A stretch of 64,000 nucleotides of DNA from Stenotrophomonas aracearum. Lineage in GTDB: Bacteria; Pseudomonadota; Gammaproteobacteria; Xanthomonadales; Xanthomonadaceae. The position numbers were made by a program, and so were the translations under genes. The stretch spans positions 2,553,001-2,617,000 of the forward strand of contig NZ_CP115543.1 in assembly GCF_031834615.1 (NCBI RefSeq), written 5' to 3'. Below, one piece after another: positions 47,134-59,232 of this stretch. The notes below the pieces were generated by a model. It was given only the letters and a program-made list of their open reading frames with translations, was not told the origin of the DNA and did not search any database. The first letter of the stretch is position 1. Every line of letters begins with the position of its first letter.

Positions 47134-48195
47134 TCAGCCGAAGGCGGCCTGCATGTTGGCCGCGGTGGGGTTCAGGATCACGCCCTTCTCGGTCACGATG
47201 GCGTCGATCAGCTCGCCCGGGGTGACGTCGAAGACCGGGTTCCAGGCGGCAATGCCTTCGGCCACCGTACGGGTGCCGCCGACGCCGTACAGCTCGCCGG
47301 GGTCGCGCTGCTCGATCTCGATCTGCGCGCCGTCGGCGGTGTCCATGTCCACCGTGGAGGACGGCGCCACCACCATGAACTTCACCCCGTGGTGGCGGGC
47401 GGCGATCGCCAGCTGGTAGGTGCCGATCTTGTTGGCGGTATCGCCGTTGGCGCAGATGCGGTCGGCGCCCACGATCACCCACTGCACCGCACCGGTCTTC
47501 ATCAGGTGCGAGGCGGCCGAGTCGGCGATCAGGGTGGCGTCGATGCCGTCCTGCTGCAGCTCCCACACGGTCAGGCGCGCGCCCTGCAGCCACGGCCGGG
47601 TTTCGCCGGCGAACACGCGGCCGATGCGGTGCTGGGCCATGCCTGCGCGGATCACGCCCAGCGCGGTACCAAAGCCGGCGGTGGCCAGCGAGCCGGTGTT
47701 GCAGTGGGTCAGCACGCCGCTGCCGGCGTCGATCAGGCCGGCGCCCAGCGCGCCCATGTGGCGGTTGGCGGCCAGGTCTTCCTCGGCGATGGCCTGCGCT
47801 TCATCGGCCAGCACCTGCGCCCAGTCGGCGCCGGCCGGGGCCAGTGCGCGACGCATTCTTGCCAGCGCCCAGGCAAGATTCACGGCGGTCGGGCGCGAAG
47901 CGTTCAGGCGCTGCAGGGCCGGTTCCAGCTTGGCCAGCGCCTGGGCGCCGTCGTCGGCCTGGACCTGCTGCGCGGCCAGCACCACGCCCCACGCGGCGGC
48001 AATTCCGATCGCCGGGGCGCCACGCACGGTCAGCGCGTGGATGGCCTCGGCCACCGCGTCGCTGTCACGGCATTCCACGTGCTCCACCACGAACGGCAGC
48101 TTGCGCTGGTCGAGCAGCTGCAGGGAATCGCCGGTCCACAGGATCGGGCGGATGTGGTCGTAGCGGGCGTAATCGATGTCGGGGGATGCGTTCAT
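47134..48195 (-). CDS. mtnA: S-methyl-5-thioribose-1-phosphate isomerase
   Basis: Methionine salvage: isomerises methylthioribose-1-phosphate to methylthioribulose-1-phosphate. The 353-residue protein has '[17 protein letters not shown]', '[19 protein letters not shown]', '[12 protein letters not shown]', '[21 protein letters not shown]' and 'VVAPSSTVD', all typical of MtnA with the catalytic Cys and Asp. No other mtn gene is adjacent. Confidence 0.96.
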   Translation of the reverse strand: MNASPDIDYARYDHIRPILWTGDSLQLLDQRKLPFVVEHVECRDSDAVAEAIHALTVRGAPAIGIAAAWGVVLAAQQVQADDGAQALAKLEPALQRLNASRPTAVNLAWALARMRRALAPAGADWAQVLADEAQAIAEEDLAANRHMGALGAGLIDAGSGVLTHCNTGSLATAGFGTALGVIRAGMAQHRIGRVFAGETRPWLQGARLTVWELQQDGIDATLIADSAASHLMKTGAVQWVIVGADRICANGDTANKIGTYQLAIAARHHGVKFMVVAPSSTVDMDTADGAQIEIEQRDPGELYGVGGTRTVAEGIAAWNPVFDVTPGELIDAIVTEKGVILNPTAANMQAAFG

Positions 48196-48213
48196 GCCCC
48201 CATTGTAACGGGT

Positions 48214-48987
48214 TCAGTTGACCTGGAATTCGGCCCGGCAACCGTTGTCGACCCACACCCCGCGCGTGTCCCAGCCCCAGCTCCGGCCTTCCTCACAGGG
48301 GCTGCCGGAGAGCTGCTTGACCAGTACCGCGCTTCTGCTGATCCCGGCACCGCAGAAGCGGCGTTGGCGTGACTTGGATTCGCAGACCACGGTGCGCGGC
48401 ACGTTGAGGAAGCCGCTGCCGTCGGCCGCGCCCACTTCGAAATCGCCCTGGCAGCCGCGGGTGACCCAGATCTCATTGCGCTTGACGCCCCAGCTGTGGC
48501 CTTCGCGGCACGGCAACGCGCCCAGCTGGCGCAGCAGGCGCACCGGTGCGCCCTGCAGGATCACCGGGCAGCTGCTGGGGCGGCCGTTGGATTCGCAACG
48601 CACCACGCGGCGCACGTTGCGACCGGGATCCTTGTCGGCGCCGGAGGGATTACGGCTGCGGAACTCGGCCCGGCAGCCCAGGGTGACCCACACGCCGGTG
48701 CGGTCAGTGCCCCACTCCGAGCCACGCACGCAGCTGTTGTCGGAGAGCTGGCGGACCAGGTCGACGCCGTTGGCCACCGGCATGTCGCAGTGCACCCACT
48801 CCATGTCGCGTGACTGGCAGCGCACGACCTGGGCGCTGTAGCCGGTCTCGGCCTGGGCAACGGCGGGCAGCATGCCGGCGCACAGCACCAGGCCCAATGC
48901 AGACAGCGTCCAGCGCGGCGCACCCCATGACGGCATGCCCCACGTCGTTGCCGACGTCATTGGTCCAGCCGCTTGCACCTGCGTCAT
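48214..48987 (-). CDS. Exported protein with three DUF3011 repeats
   Basis: A 257-residue protein. After a signal region (hydrophobic around residues 27-45) come three repeats of about 60 residues, each running 'VVRCES...C...VRL.RQLS...C..G.SWG.....IWV..GCRAEF' (starting near residues 50, 120 and 190). Conserved Cys pairs suggest disulphides. The ATG at 48987 has a gggaaggg ribosome site. DUF3011 has no known activity. Confidence 0.8.
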   Translation of the reverse strand: MTQVQAAGPMTSATTWGMPSWGAPRWTLSALGLVLCAGMLPAVAQAETGYSAQVVRCQSRDMEWVHCDMPVANGVDLVRQLSDNSCVRGSEWGTDRTGVWVTLGCRAEFRSRNPSGADKDPGRNVRRVVRCESNGRPSSCPVILQGAPVRLLRQLGALPCREGHSWGVKRNEIWVTRGCQGDFEVGAADGSGFLNVPRTVVCESKSRQRRFCGAGISRSAVLVKQLSGSPCEEGRSWGWDTRGVWVDNGCRAEFQVN

Positions 48988-49101
48988 CACCACCCTTCCC
49001 GCCGCCACTGAACGATTACGTCGACACCATCCGACATCGGGTGTGATCAGAGCATCATCATGCGCAACGCGCAAGACAGGCGCATGGCGATGCGCACGGA
49101 T

Positions 49102-50046
49102 TCAGGCGTGCGCGAAGTCGAACGCAAGCACGTCGGCGATACGCCCGGTGCGGTTCATCGCCATCAACAGCCGGTCCACGCCGACCGCCACGCCGGCGCA
49201 GTCCGGCAGTGACGGCAATGCCTCGATGAGGTGTTCATCCATCGGCGGCAGCACCGCGCCGCGTGCGCTTCGCAGCGCGTGGTCGCGCGCGAAGCGGGCG
49301 CGCTGTTCGGTCGCATCGTTCAGTTCGTGGTATCCGTTGGCCAGCTCGACCGCACCGAGGTACAGCTCGAAACGTTCGGCCAGCGGCGGCGTGCCCGGGC
49401 GCACCCGCGCCAGTGCGGCCTGGCTGGCCGGCCAGTCGTGCACCACGGTCATGCAGTCGTCGCTGAAATGCGGCTGGATGCAGTGGGTCATCAGCAGGTC
49501 CAGCCAGTCGTCGCGGGTCAGTCCCTCGGGGTCGATGCGGACGTCGGCCAGCGGCGCCTGCAGTTCCGCGTCGGTGGCCTCGAACGGGTCCAGCCCGACG
49601 TGCCGGCGATACAGGCTGCGGTAGTCCAGTACCTCCAGACGGGCGTCACGCTGCACCAGCGCCAGTGCGGCACGCACCAGCGCAGCGGTTTCCTCGATCA
49701 GGCGGTGGTGGTCCCAGCCGACCCGGTACCACTCGAGCATGGTGAACTCCGGGTTGTGCCGGCCGCCGGCCTCGCCGTTGCGGAACACCCGGCCGAGCTC
49801 GTAGCAGTCGCCCACGCCAGCGGCGAGCAGGCGCTTGAGTGGGTACTCCGGGGAGGTGCGCAGCCAGCGCTGCGGCGTGCCGGCATCGACGTGGCCACTG
49901 AAGCGGGTGTGGAAGCTGTCGATGTTGGGTTCGGTGTTGCCCGCCGCCGACAGGATCGGGGTTTCCACTTCCAGCACGTCGCGTTCGGCAAAGAAGCGCC
50001 GGATCAGCGCGTTCAACGCGGCGCGCTGGCGCAGTGCGGCGATCAC
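49102..50046 (-). CDS. epmA: Elongation factor P beta-lysyltransferase (EpmA/GenX)
   Basis: A 314-residue class II lysyl-tRNA synthetase-like enzyme without the tRNA anticodon domain. Motif 2 is in 'FRNGEAGGRHNPEFTMLEWYR' and motif 3 in 'GVAVGVDRLLMAMNR'. EpmA adds beta-lysine to EF-P to help ribosomes pass proline runs. The start is a GTG that overlaps the stop of the GNAT gene by 4 bp; the N-terminus is about ten residues shorter than in E. coli. efp and epmB are not in the window. Confidence 0.92.
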   Translation of the reverse strand: MIAALRQRAALNALIRRFFAERDVLEVETPILSAAGNTEPNIDSFHTRFSGHVDAGTPQRWLRTSPEYPLKRLLAAGVGDCYELGRVFRNGEAGGRHNPEFTMLEWYRVGWDHHRLIEETAALVRAALALVQRDARLEVLDYRSLYRRHVGLDPFEATDAELQAPLADVRIDPEGLTRDDWLDLLMTHCIQPHFSDDCMTVVHDWPASQAALARVRPGTPPLAERFELYLGAVELANGYHELNDATEQRARFARDHALRSARGAVLPPMDEHLIEALPSLPDCAGVAVGVDRLLMAMNRTGRIADVLAFDFAHA

Positions 50047-50528
50047 GCGCGCGCGTCCCGCAGGCGCTTGGCCAGCTGCAGGGTGAGCAGGCTGCGGGTG
50101 TCGTCGACATAGCCGGTGGCGAGGTACAGGCGCCGCGCCAGTTCGTTGTGGTGGTTCACTTCCAGGCGCATGCGCTCCACGCCGCGCGCGTTGGCGCGCT
50201 GCTCGAGGATGGCCAGCGCCTGCTTGCCGCGCCCGCGGCCGCGTGCCGCGTGGCTGAGGTACAGCTCGTCGAGCAGCGCGAAGTGGCCGCCCTGCTCCAG
50301 GCTGAAGCCCATCGCCAGCGCGGCGTGGCCGACCACTTCACCGGTTTCGGACAGCCACAGCAGCACCTCGCCGTTACGCGGGTCTTCCAGCAGCGCGGCC
50401 AGCGCACGGCGCACCCGTGCTTCCTCGAAGTCCAGGTGGTCTTCGGCGTAGAAGTCACGCATCAGGCCGATGACCAGTTCGGTGTCGGCGACGGTGGCAA
50501 GGCGGAAGTCGAGGGGTGCGGTGTGCAT
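50043..50528 (-). CDS. GNAT-family N-acetyltransferase
   Basis: A 161-residue acetyltransferase with the acetyl-CoA loop 'YLSHAARGRGRGKQALAIL' (R/Q-x-x-G-x-G/A) and 'VNHHNELARRLYLATGYVD' near the C-terminus. Its stop overlaps the epmA start (4 bp), so the two are coupled. The acceptor is not known; a link to translation is only suggested by the neighbour. Confidence 0.85.
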   Translation of the reverse strand: MHTAPLDFRLATVADTELVIGLMRDFYAEDHLDFEEARVRRALAALLEDPRNGEVLLWLSETGEVVGHAALAMGFSLEQGGHFALLDELYLSHAARGRGRGKQALAILEQRANARGVERMRLEVNHHNELARRLYLATGYVDDTRSLLTLQLAKRLRDARA

Positions 50529-50576
50529 GGGGTGTCCTTTGAAACGGGGTTAGGCGGTTGCCGCACGGTGTGGGGG

Positions 50577-50635
50577 GTAGAGCCGGGCTCTGCCCGGCTG
50601 CGGCTGCGGCGGAGCCGGGCAGAGCCCGGCTCTAC
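50577..50635. repeat. SMAG-type GTAG REP dimer, 'gagccgggc' subfamily
   Basis: Two REP units in inverted orientation (50577-50599 and 50613-50635) separated by 13 bp of gcgg-rich DNA, with GTAG at both outer ends. It lies between the GNAT gene and the end of ligA and can fold into one long hairpin. Confidence 0.88.
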
Positions 50636-50645
50636 GTCGGTGGCG

Positions 50646-53135
<2,490 letters not shown>

Positions 53136-53235
53136 TTAACGGATCGGAGCCCGACGAAATGTCGCCGATGTCGCTTGCCCGGTACGCGGCGTGGCGCTAG
53201 CGTGCCGTCATTGTCCTGCCTTCGGTGTTCCCGCC

Positions 53236-54363
53236 ATGTCATCGCCCGTTGCGTCCCGCCGTTCCTTCCTGCAGCTGGCCGGTACCGGGCTGGCCCTGTC
53301 CGGCATCGGCCTGGCGCCGGCTGCGGCCGCGTCCAGTGTGATCCTGCCGACGCGGGCCGCGCCGGTGGGCAGCGTGCTGCTGAATTTCAACGAAAGTCCC
53401 TACGGCCCCGCGCCGGCCGCGCAGGCGGCGGCACGGGCGATCATCGCGGAGAGCGGGCGCTACCTGTTCCCGCTGGCCGGCGAGCTTCGCAACCTGTTCG
53501 CCGAACAGGAAGGCATCAGCACCGACCGGGTCCGCCTGTACCCCGGCTCCAGCGAGCCGTTGAATCGTGCGGCGGTGGTCTGGACCTCGGCCACGGCCGG
53601 CCTGGTGGTGGCCGACCCGACGTTCGAGGCCTTGGGCGACCTCGCCGCCGCGCGCGTCGCCACGGTGGCGAAGGTGCCCCTGCGGGCCGATGGCGCGCAT
53701 GACGTGCACGCGATGGTGGACGCGGCACGGCGGGTCGATGCGGGCCTGATGTACCTGTGCAATCCGAACAACCCGACCGGCTCGATCACGCCGGCAGCGG
53801 ACGTTGCGTGGCTGCTGGCCAACAAGCCAGCGCAGACCCGGCTGCTGGTGGACGAAGCCTACCTGCAGTTCAGTGCGCAGCCGTCGGTGATCGCGCAGGT
53901 GATGCAGCGCGACGATGTGATCGTGCTGCGCACGTTCTCCAAGCTGTACGGCATGGCCGGGCTGCGCCTGGGCGTGGCGGCGGCGCATCCGGACCGGCTG
54001 CGCGAGCTGGCCAGCCTGGGCGACAACCCCCTGCCGGTCACCGCGCTGGCGGCCGGCCTGGCCAGCCTGCGCGAGCCGGGCCTGGTGGCACAGCGGCGCG
54101 AGCAGAACACGCGGGTGCGGCAGGCCACGGTGGAATGGCTGCAAACGCGCGGATTCCGCTGCCTGCCGAGCGAGGCGAACTGCTTCATGGTCGACGTGCA
54201 GCGCGACGGTGCAGGGTTCACCAAGGCGATGGCCGAACGCGGCGTGGTGATCGGAAGAAGCTGGCCGATCTGGCCGACGATCGTGCGGGTCAGCGTGGGA
54301 ACGGAAGCAGAGATGGAGGCGTTCCGCACCGCGTTCGCGGCGGTGACAGGCACACGACGGTAA
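53236..54363 (+). CDS. PLP-dependent aminotransferase with a twin-arginine signal
   Basis: A 375-residue fold-type I aminotransferase of the histidinol-phosphate group ('NFNESPYGP', 'CNPNNPTGS', 'VDEAYLQF', the PLP Lys in 'TFSKLYGMAGLRLG'). The N-terminus 'SRRSFLQLAGTGLALSGIGL' is a twin-arginine (Tat) signal with an Ala-x-Ala end, which fits export of a folded, cofactor-loaded enzyme. Periplasmic aminotransferases are unusual. ATG 53236 keeps the Arg pair near the start. It is transcribed divergently from ligA. The substrate is not known. Confidence 0.85.
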   Translation: MSSPVASRRSFLQLAGTGLALSGIGLAPAAAASSVILPTRAAPVGSVLLNFNESPYGPAPAAQAAARAIIAESGRYLFPLAGELRNLFAEQEGISTDRVRLYPGSSEPLNRAAVVWTSATAGLVVADPTFEALGDLAAARVATVAKVPLRADGAHDVHAMVDAARRVDAGLMYLCNPNNPTGSITPAADVAWLLANKPAQTRLLVDEAYLQFSAQPSVIAQVMQRDDVIVLRTFSKLYGMAGLRLGVAAAHPDRLRELASLGDNPLPVTALAAGLASLREPGLVAQRREQNTRVRQATVEWLQTRGFRCLPSEANCFMVDVQRDGAGFTKAMAERGVVIGRSWPIWPTIVRVSVGTEAEMEAFRTAFAAVTGTRR

Positions 54364-54369
54364 TACCTG

Positions 54370-54520
54370 CGGTAGGGTCGCATCCCAATCGACCGCCGAT
54401 TGCGGTGATTACCCCATGTAGGCATGACCTCCGAACGAAGACACGCGTTGCCGCCGAAGGTCCATGCGTCACCGTGCCGATCACCGTTATCGGCGGTCGT
54501 TTGGGAACCGACCCTACCGG
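54370..54520. repeat. Long imperfect palindrome (MITE-like or structured RNA)
   Basis: About 44 bp at 54370-54413 recur as an imperfect reverse complement at 54477-54520 (ggtagggtcg...cgacccctacc pattern, with ccgccgat and atcggcgg inside). The middle also pairs in part (gcatg-acctccg with cgaaggt-ccatgc). It occupies most of the gap between the aminotransferase and zipA and has a GTAG at its outer end. Confidence 0.6.
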
Positions 54521-54566
54521 TCGACGTGCCCCGTGATGGTTGAGGCGCCGGTTGCGGTGCCTCGCA

Positions 54567-55289
54567 TTACCAACGCGGCGGTTTGGTCAGAGGCGGTGCC
54601 TGGTGCTGTCGGTCATACGCGCGCAGCTCGTCGCGGATGTGTGCGACGCGCTGGCGGCCCAGGGTGTTGCGGCTGTCGTCCAGGACCTCGCCACCGAGCA
54701 GTTCGCCCATGCGTTCGACGGTGGGCAGCATCTTTTCCCAGGCGTCCAGCGCGGTCAGCGGCGCCGGCAGGGTCAGGAAGAAGGCGATCGCCGGGGTTTC
54801 CATCTCGCGGATGTTGGCCATGTCGAAGCTGCCCGGCTTCATGATGTTGGCCATCGAGAAGATCGGACCGCGCTCGGGATGGCCTTCGACCAGGCGGTGG
54901 AACACGTTCATGTGGCCGAACACCAGGCCGGTCTTCTCGGCCGCGACCACGATGTCTTCGCCGCGCAGCTTCTCGCCGGCGCGGGCCGCCACGAACAGCG
55001 AGACGATCTTGTCGAAGTCCTGGGTGGTGCGCTTGCCGAGGTCGCTGGCCGGGCTGTCCACCTCCGGCAGGCCGAGCTCGGGCTGGGTCACGCCGTCGTC
55101 GGCGGCACTGCCCTCGGCGCCGGGCTCGGTTTCGCCCAGCAGCGGCTCGCGACGCTGGCCGGTCCCTTCGCCGCTTTCCACGCGGCGGCCCTGCGACTTC
55201 TTCCGCGGCCGGCCAAACAGGAAGATCGCAGCAATCAGCAGCAGGCCGGCGGCCAGGATGCCGATGCGGAGCAGTGCCATGTCGGACAT
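54567..55289 (-). CDS. zipA: Cell division protein ZipA
   Basis: Anchors FtsZ at the inner membrane during septation. The 240-residue protein has an N-terminal membrane helix (residues 6-25), a charged linker (26-95) and a C-terminal FtsZ-binding domain with 'DIVVAAEKTGLVFGHMNVFHR' and 'SMANIMKPGSFD'. The ATG at 55289 has ggaga 8 nt upstream. Downstream of smc in the same direction, as is common in gamma-proteobacteria, and followed by ligA in the usual smc-zipA-ligA order. Confidence 0.93.
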   Translation of the reverse strand: MSDMALLRIGILAAGLLLIAAIFLFGRPRKKSQGRRVESGEGTGQRREPLLGETEPGAEGSAADDGVTQPELGLPEVDSPASDLGKRTTQDFDKIVSLFVAARAGEKLRGEDIVVAAEKTGLVFGHMNVFHRLVEGHPERGPIFSMANIMKPGSFDMANIREMETPAIAFFLTLPAPLTALDAWEKMLPTVERMGELLGGEVLDDSRNTLGRQRVAHIRDELRAYDRQHQAPPLTKPPRW

Positions 55290-55332
55290 TCGAAAGGTCT
55301 CCAGCTAAATACGTTCAGGTAAGCATGGCACG

Positions 55333-58300
55333 TCAGGCCGCGCCCGCCAATCGTGCCGCCTCTTCCAGGTCCACGCTGACCAGGCGGCTGACGCCCGGTT
55401 CGCGCATGGTCACGCCCGAGAGCTGGTGCGCGGCTTCCATCGTGGCCTTGTTGTGGCTGACGAACAGGAACTGCACCTTCTCGCTCATTTCCTTGACCAT
55501 GTTGGCGAGGCGGCCGACATTGGCTTCATCCAATGGCGCGTCCACTTCGTCCAGCAGGCAGAACGGGGCCGGGTTGAGCTGGAAGATCGCAAACACCAGC
55601 GCCACCGCGGTCATCGCCTTCTCGCCGCCGGACAGCAGCGAGATGCTGGACACCCGCTTGCCAGGCGGGCGCGCCATGATGGTCACACCCGTGTCGAGGA
55701 GGTCTTCACCGGTCAGTTCGAGGTAGGCGTGGCCACCGCCGAACAGGCGCGGGTACAGCTGCTGCACGCCGGCGTTGACCCGGTCGAAGGTGTCCTTGAA
55801 GCGGCCGCGGGTCTCGCGGTCGATCTTGCGGATGGCGTCTTCGAGGGTTTCCAGCGCCGTGGTCAGGTCGGTGTTCTGCGCGTCCAGGTAGTCCGAGCGC
55901 TGCGAGGCCTCGCCGTACTCCTGGATGGCCGCCAGGTTGACCGGCTCGAGCCGGCGCATGCGCCCGTCGATCTGGTGCACGGTCTGTTCCCAGTCGCTGA
56001 TGCGGGCGTCTTCGGGCAGGGTGTTGATCACGTCCTGCAGCACGAAACCGGCCTTTTCCACCGAAGCGGTGAGCTGGTCGGCGCTGAGCACCAGGGCCTG
56101 CTGGTCGAGCTTGCGCTGGGAAATGCGCTCGCGCTGGGCCAGGGCCTGTTCGTCGCGCTGGTGGCGGGTCTGTTCGAAGCTGCGCAGTTCGGCGTCGATG
56201 CTTTCCAGCAGGGTGCGGGCTTCGCCGAGCACGCGGTCGGCACGGACGCGTTCGCCGAGGGCGTTCTGGTGTTCGGCTTCCAGCGCGTGCACCGGCGAGT
56301 CGCCTTCGTCGAGCTGGGAGTGCAGTTCGCCAAGGCGTGAATCGAGCTGGCCGCGCTGGGTGCTCATGCGCTCCAGCGCCTGGCTGAGCGAGGCGACCTG
56401 GGTGCGCTGCGACTCCAGGGTGAGGGCCAGCGAGTGCGCGCTGTCGCGCACGTTGCGCGCGGCTTCGCGGGCGCGGTCGCGGGCATCGCCGAGCTGGCGG
56501 CGTTCGCTTTCCAGCGCTTCGCGGGTGGATTCAAGGTCGCCCATGCTGTTGACCGCGTCGTCCAGGCGGCCACGCGCTTCGCGGACCTGTTCGCGGCTGG
56601 CGTCGAGGTTTTCGAGCAGCTGCGAGAGCTCGCCTTCGATGCGGTCGATACGGGTGCGCGCGGCGTCCACCTTGCCCTGCTGGCTCTGCAGCTGGCCCCC
56701 GAGTTCGGAGACGCTGCGGTGGGCCAGATATAGCTGGCGCTGCGCGTCTTCGCGCTGCTGTTCGCCGGCCAGCAGCTGGTCACGGAATGCGGCGAGTTGG
56801 TTTTCCAGCTCGGCTTCGCGTTCCTGCAGGGTGTCGATCTGCTCGCGCAGGCTGACGATCTCGCGTTCGCGCAGCAATGCGCCCTGCTTGGCGGCGCCCG
56901 AGCGCGAGACGCGGACCCAGCCTTCGCCGAGGCGTTCGCCGCCACGGGTGATCACCGAGTCGCCGTCGGCCAGGGTGGCCTGCAGGGCACGCGCCTGTTC
57001 GAGGTCCTCGGCGGCATGCAGGCGGGCCAGCAGGCGGCGGATGGCGGTGGGGCCCTGCACTTTGGCGGCCAGCGAGGTCGGGGCGACCTGCAGTGGGCTG
57101 GTGTCGGCCGATACCAGGGCGATGCGGCCGTCGCCGAGCTCGGCCAGCGCGCCGACGAGCTGTTCGGGGGCGTCGACCAGGACGCCCTCGATGAGCTGGC
57201 CGAGCGCGCTTTCGACAGCGTTTTCCCAGCCGTTCTCGACGCTGAGGCGCTCGCCGACGCGGGCGCCGGAATCCAGCCCGTGCTGCTTGAGCCAGGCGAC
57301 GGCGGCGCCCTGCTCCTGGCCGAGGGCGGCCTGCTGCAGGGTTTCGAGCGAGGACAGGCGGCCGCGCGCGGCCTGGGCCTGCTTGCGGATGTCGGCCAGT
57401 TCGGTCTGGCCGGTGCGCTGGCGGTCCTGCAGGCCGGCGACGGCTTCCTTGCGGGCTTCGACCTGTTCGGTCAGGCCGTCGAGCGAGGCCTTCTGGGTTT
57501 CGTGCTGCAGCTGCAGTTCTTCGAAGGCTTCGGCCAGTGCGTCGAGGTCGAGGCCGACACGTTCGGCGCTGAGCGCTTCGCGGCGGCGGTCGGCTTCGAG
57601 CACCTGGCGGTCGAGGTAGTCGACGCGGGTGCGTTCGACTTCGCCGGCGCGCGAAGCTTCGGAGGTGGTGCGGGTATGGGCTTCCCAGCGCGCCTGCCAG
57701 TCGGCCAGCTTGGCTTCGGCGTCGCGCAGGGCTTCCTGCTTGATCTCGTTTTCTTCCTGCAGCTGTTCGAGCTGGGGCTCGGCGAGGTCGACGGCGTCGC
57801 GCAGGACGGTCAGCTTGGCTTCGTCGCCGCTGATGTGCTGGCCAAGTTCGGCCAGGGCCTGGGAGGTTTCGTCGCGGGCCTTGTGCAGGCGCTGGGACAT
57901 CTCGCGCTGGTGCTGGATCTGCTGTTCGAGCCGGGCCAGGGTGCTGCCGACCTGATAGACCTCGGCCTGGGCGGTGCTGAGGGCGTCGGCGGCTTCTTCG
58001 CGGCGCACGCGGCTGGTTTCGATACGGGCTTCGGCGTCGCGCTGTTCGGCGATGAACTGCTGCAGGCGGGTTTCTTCCTGCGAGAGGGCTTCGCGGAGGC
58101 TGCCGAGGCGGGTGTCGAGGTTGCGGTACTCAAGGGCCTTCCACTCGGCGTCCTTGACCCGGCGCTCTTCCTGCAGGCCCTGGTACTGCTCGGCCTGGCG
58201 GGCCTGCCGCTTGAGGTGTTCGAGCTGTTTGCCGATTTCCTCGCGCAGGTCGTTGAGGCGGTCGAGGTTCTCGCGGGTGTGGCGGATGCGGGTTTCGGTT

Positions 58301-58836
58301 TCCTTGCGGCGTTCCTTGTACTTGGAAATGCCGGCGGCTTCTTCGAGGTACACGCGCAGGTCTTCGGGGCGGGCTTCGATGATCTGGCTGATCATGCCCT
58401 GTTCGATGATGGAGTAGCTGCGCGGGCCGAGGCCGGTACCGAGGAACAGATCGGTGATGTCGCGGCGGCGGCACTTGGTACCGTTGAGGTAGTAGTTGCT
58501 GCTGCCGTCGCGGCTGACGGTACGCTTGACCGAGATTTCGTTGAACGAGGCGTACTCGCCGGAAATGGTGTGGTCGGTATTGTCGAAGATCAGTTCGACG
58601 GTCGCCTGCGAGACGGGCTTGCGCGCGGAGGAGCCGGAGAAGATGACGTCGGTCAGCGAGTCGCCACGCAGGCGGCTGGCAGAGCTTTCGCCCATGACCC
58701 AGCGCACGGCATCGATGATGTTGGACTTGCCACAGCCATTGGGCCCGACCACGCCGGTCATGTTGGTGGGCAGATGCAGGGTGGTGGGATCAACAAACGA
58801 CTTGAAGCCGGAGAGCTTGATCGTGGACAGACGCAT
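55333..58836 (-). CDS. smc: Chromosome segregation protein SMC
   Basis: A 1167-residue SMC ATPase: Walker A 'GPNGCGKSN' at residue 32 onward, two long coiled coils (about 170-500 and 670-1000), a hinge around 510-660 ('GRIALVSADTSPL'), ABC signature 'LLSGGEKAMTAVAL' and Walker B 'PFCLLDEVDAPLD'. It acts with ScpA/ScpB, which are not in the window. zipA begins 43 bp downstream. Confidence 0.97.
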   Translation of the reverse strand: MRLSTIKLSGFKSFVDPTTLHLPTNMTGVVGPNGCGKSNIIDAVRWVMGESSASRLRGDSLTDVIFSGSSARKPVSQATVELIFDNTDHTISGEYASFNEISVKRTVSRDGSSNYYLNGTKCRRRDITDLFLGTGLGPRSYSIIEQGMISQIIEARPEDLRVYLEEAAGISKYKERRKETETRIRHTRENLDRLNDLREEIGKQLEHLKRQARQAEQYQGLQEERRVKDAEWKALEYRNLDTRLGSLREALSQEETRLQQFIAEQRDAEARIETSRVRREEAADALSTAQAEVYQVGSTLARLEQQIQHQREMSQRLHKARDETSQALAELGQHISGDEAKLTVLRDAVDLAEPQLEQLQEENEIKQEALRDAEAKLADWQARWEAHTRTTSEASRAGEVERTRVDYLDRQVLEADRRREALSAERVGLDLDALAEAFEELQLQHETQKASLDGLTEQVEARKEAVAGLQDRQRTGQTELADIRKQAQAARGRLSSLETLQQAALGQEQGAAVAWLKQHGLDSGARVGERLSVENGWENAVESALGQLIEGVLVDAPEQLVGALAELGDGRIALVSADTSPLQVAPTSLAAKVQGPTAIRRLLARLHAAEDLEQARALQATLADGDSVITRGGERLGEGWVRVSRSGAAKQGALLREREIVSLREQIDTLQEREAELENQLAAFRDQLLAGEQQREDAQRQLYLAHRSVSELGGQLQSQQGKVDAARTRIDRIEGELSQLLENLDASREQVREARGRLDDAVNSMGDLESTREALESERRQLGDARDRAREAARNVRDSAHSLALTLESQRTQVASLSQALERMSTQRGQLDSRLGELHSQLDEGDSPVHALEAEHQNALGERVRADRVLGEARTLLESIDAELRSFEQTRHQRDEQALAQRERISQRKLDQQALVLSADQLTASVEKAGFVLQDVINTLPEDARISDWEQTVHQIDGRMRRLEPVNLAAIQEYGEASQRSDYLDAQNTDLTTALETLEDAIRKIDRETRGRFKDTFDRVNAGVQQLYPRLFGGGHAYLELTGEDLLDTGVTIMARPPGKRVSSISLLSGGEKAMTAVALVFAIFQLNPAPFCLLDEVDAPLDEANVGRLANMVKEMSEKVQFLFVSHNKATMEAAHQLSGVTMREPGVSRLVSVDLEEAARLAGAA

Positions 58837-58984
58837 GGCGTAGAGGGCTTCCGGACAGTCGCGATGGCCCGAGTATAACGGGGCGGCTGTTCCACGGGCG
58901 TTCGGGGCAACTGCAGAGCGGCGTCTTGGTTCTACGTGCAGGGGCGGCCGCCCCCATACATGGTCGTGTGCGGTGAGAAAGAAC

Positions 58985-59007
58985 AGCCGGGCAAGGCCCG
59001 GCTCTAC
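58985..59007 (-). repeat. SMAG-type GTAG REP, 'gagccgggc' subfamily
   Basis: agccgggc-aag-gcccggct followed by ctac. Identical to the copy at 59197 and close to each half of the dimer at 50577. Confidence 0.85.
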
Positions 59008-59196
59008 TGCTTTTTCGGTGACTCACCGGCCAACTGTCGGAGGGTCGGCGGGGGTGGGTTTGAGGGGGCACGAGCCGCATGGATGCGGCGATGAGCTTAC
59101 ATGGACGTACTTGCAGCGTCCCCCACAAACCCGCACCCGACGGCCCTGACCAGGGAAACCAGCCACCCCCACGGCTGTTCGCCTGAATCCAACAGC

Positions 59197-59219
59197 AGCC
59201 GGGCAAGGCCCGGCTCTAC
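59197..59219 (-). repeat. SMAG-type GTAG REP, 'gagccgggc' subfamily (direct repeat)
   Basis: Same 23 bases and orientation as the element at 58985, 212 bp away. It is just beyond the rplI terminator. Confidence 0.85.
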
Positions 59220-59232
59220 CAGCCTGGAACCC

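Larger units (their letters stand above)
58837..59232. other. Intergenic region between smc and rplI
   Basis: About 400 bp with no credible gene. It holds the smc upstream region, a GC palindrome near 58941-58955 and two GTAG REPs in direct orientation (58985 and 59197). Confidence 0.6.
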
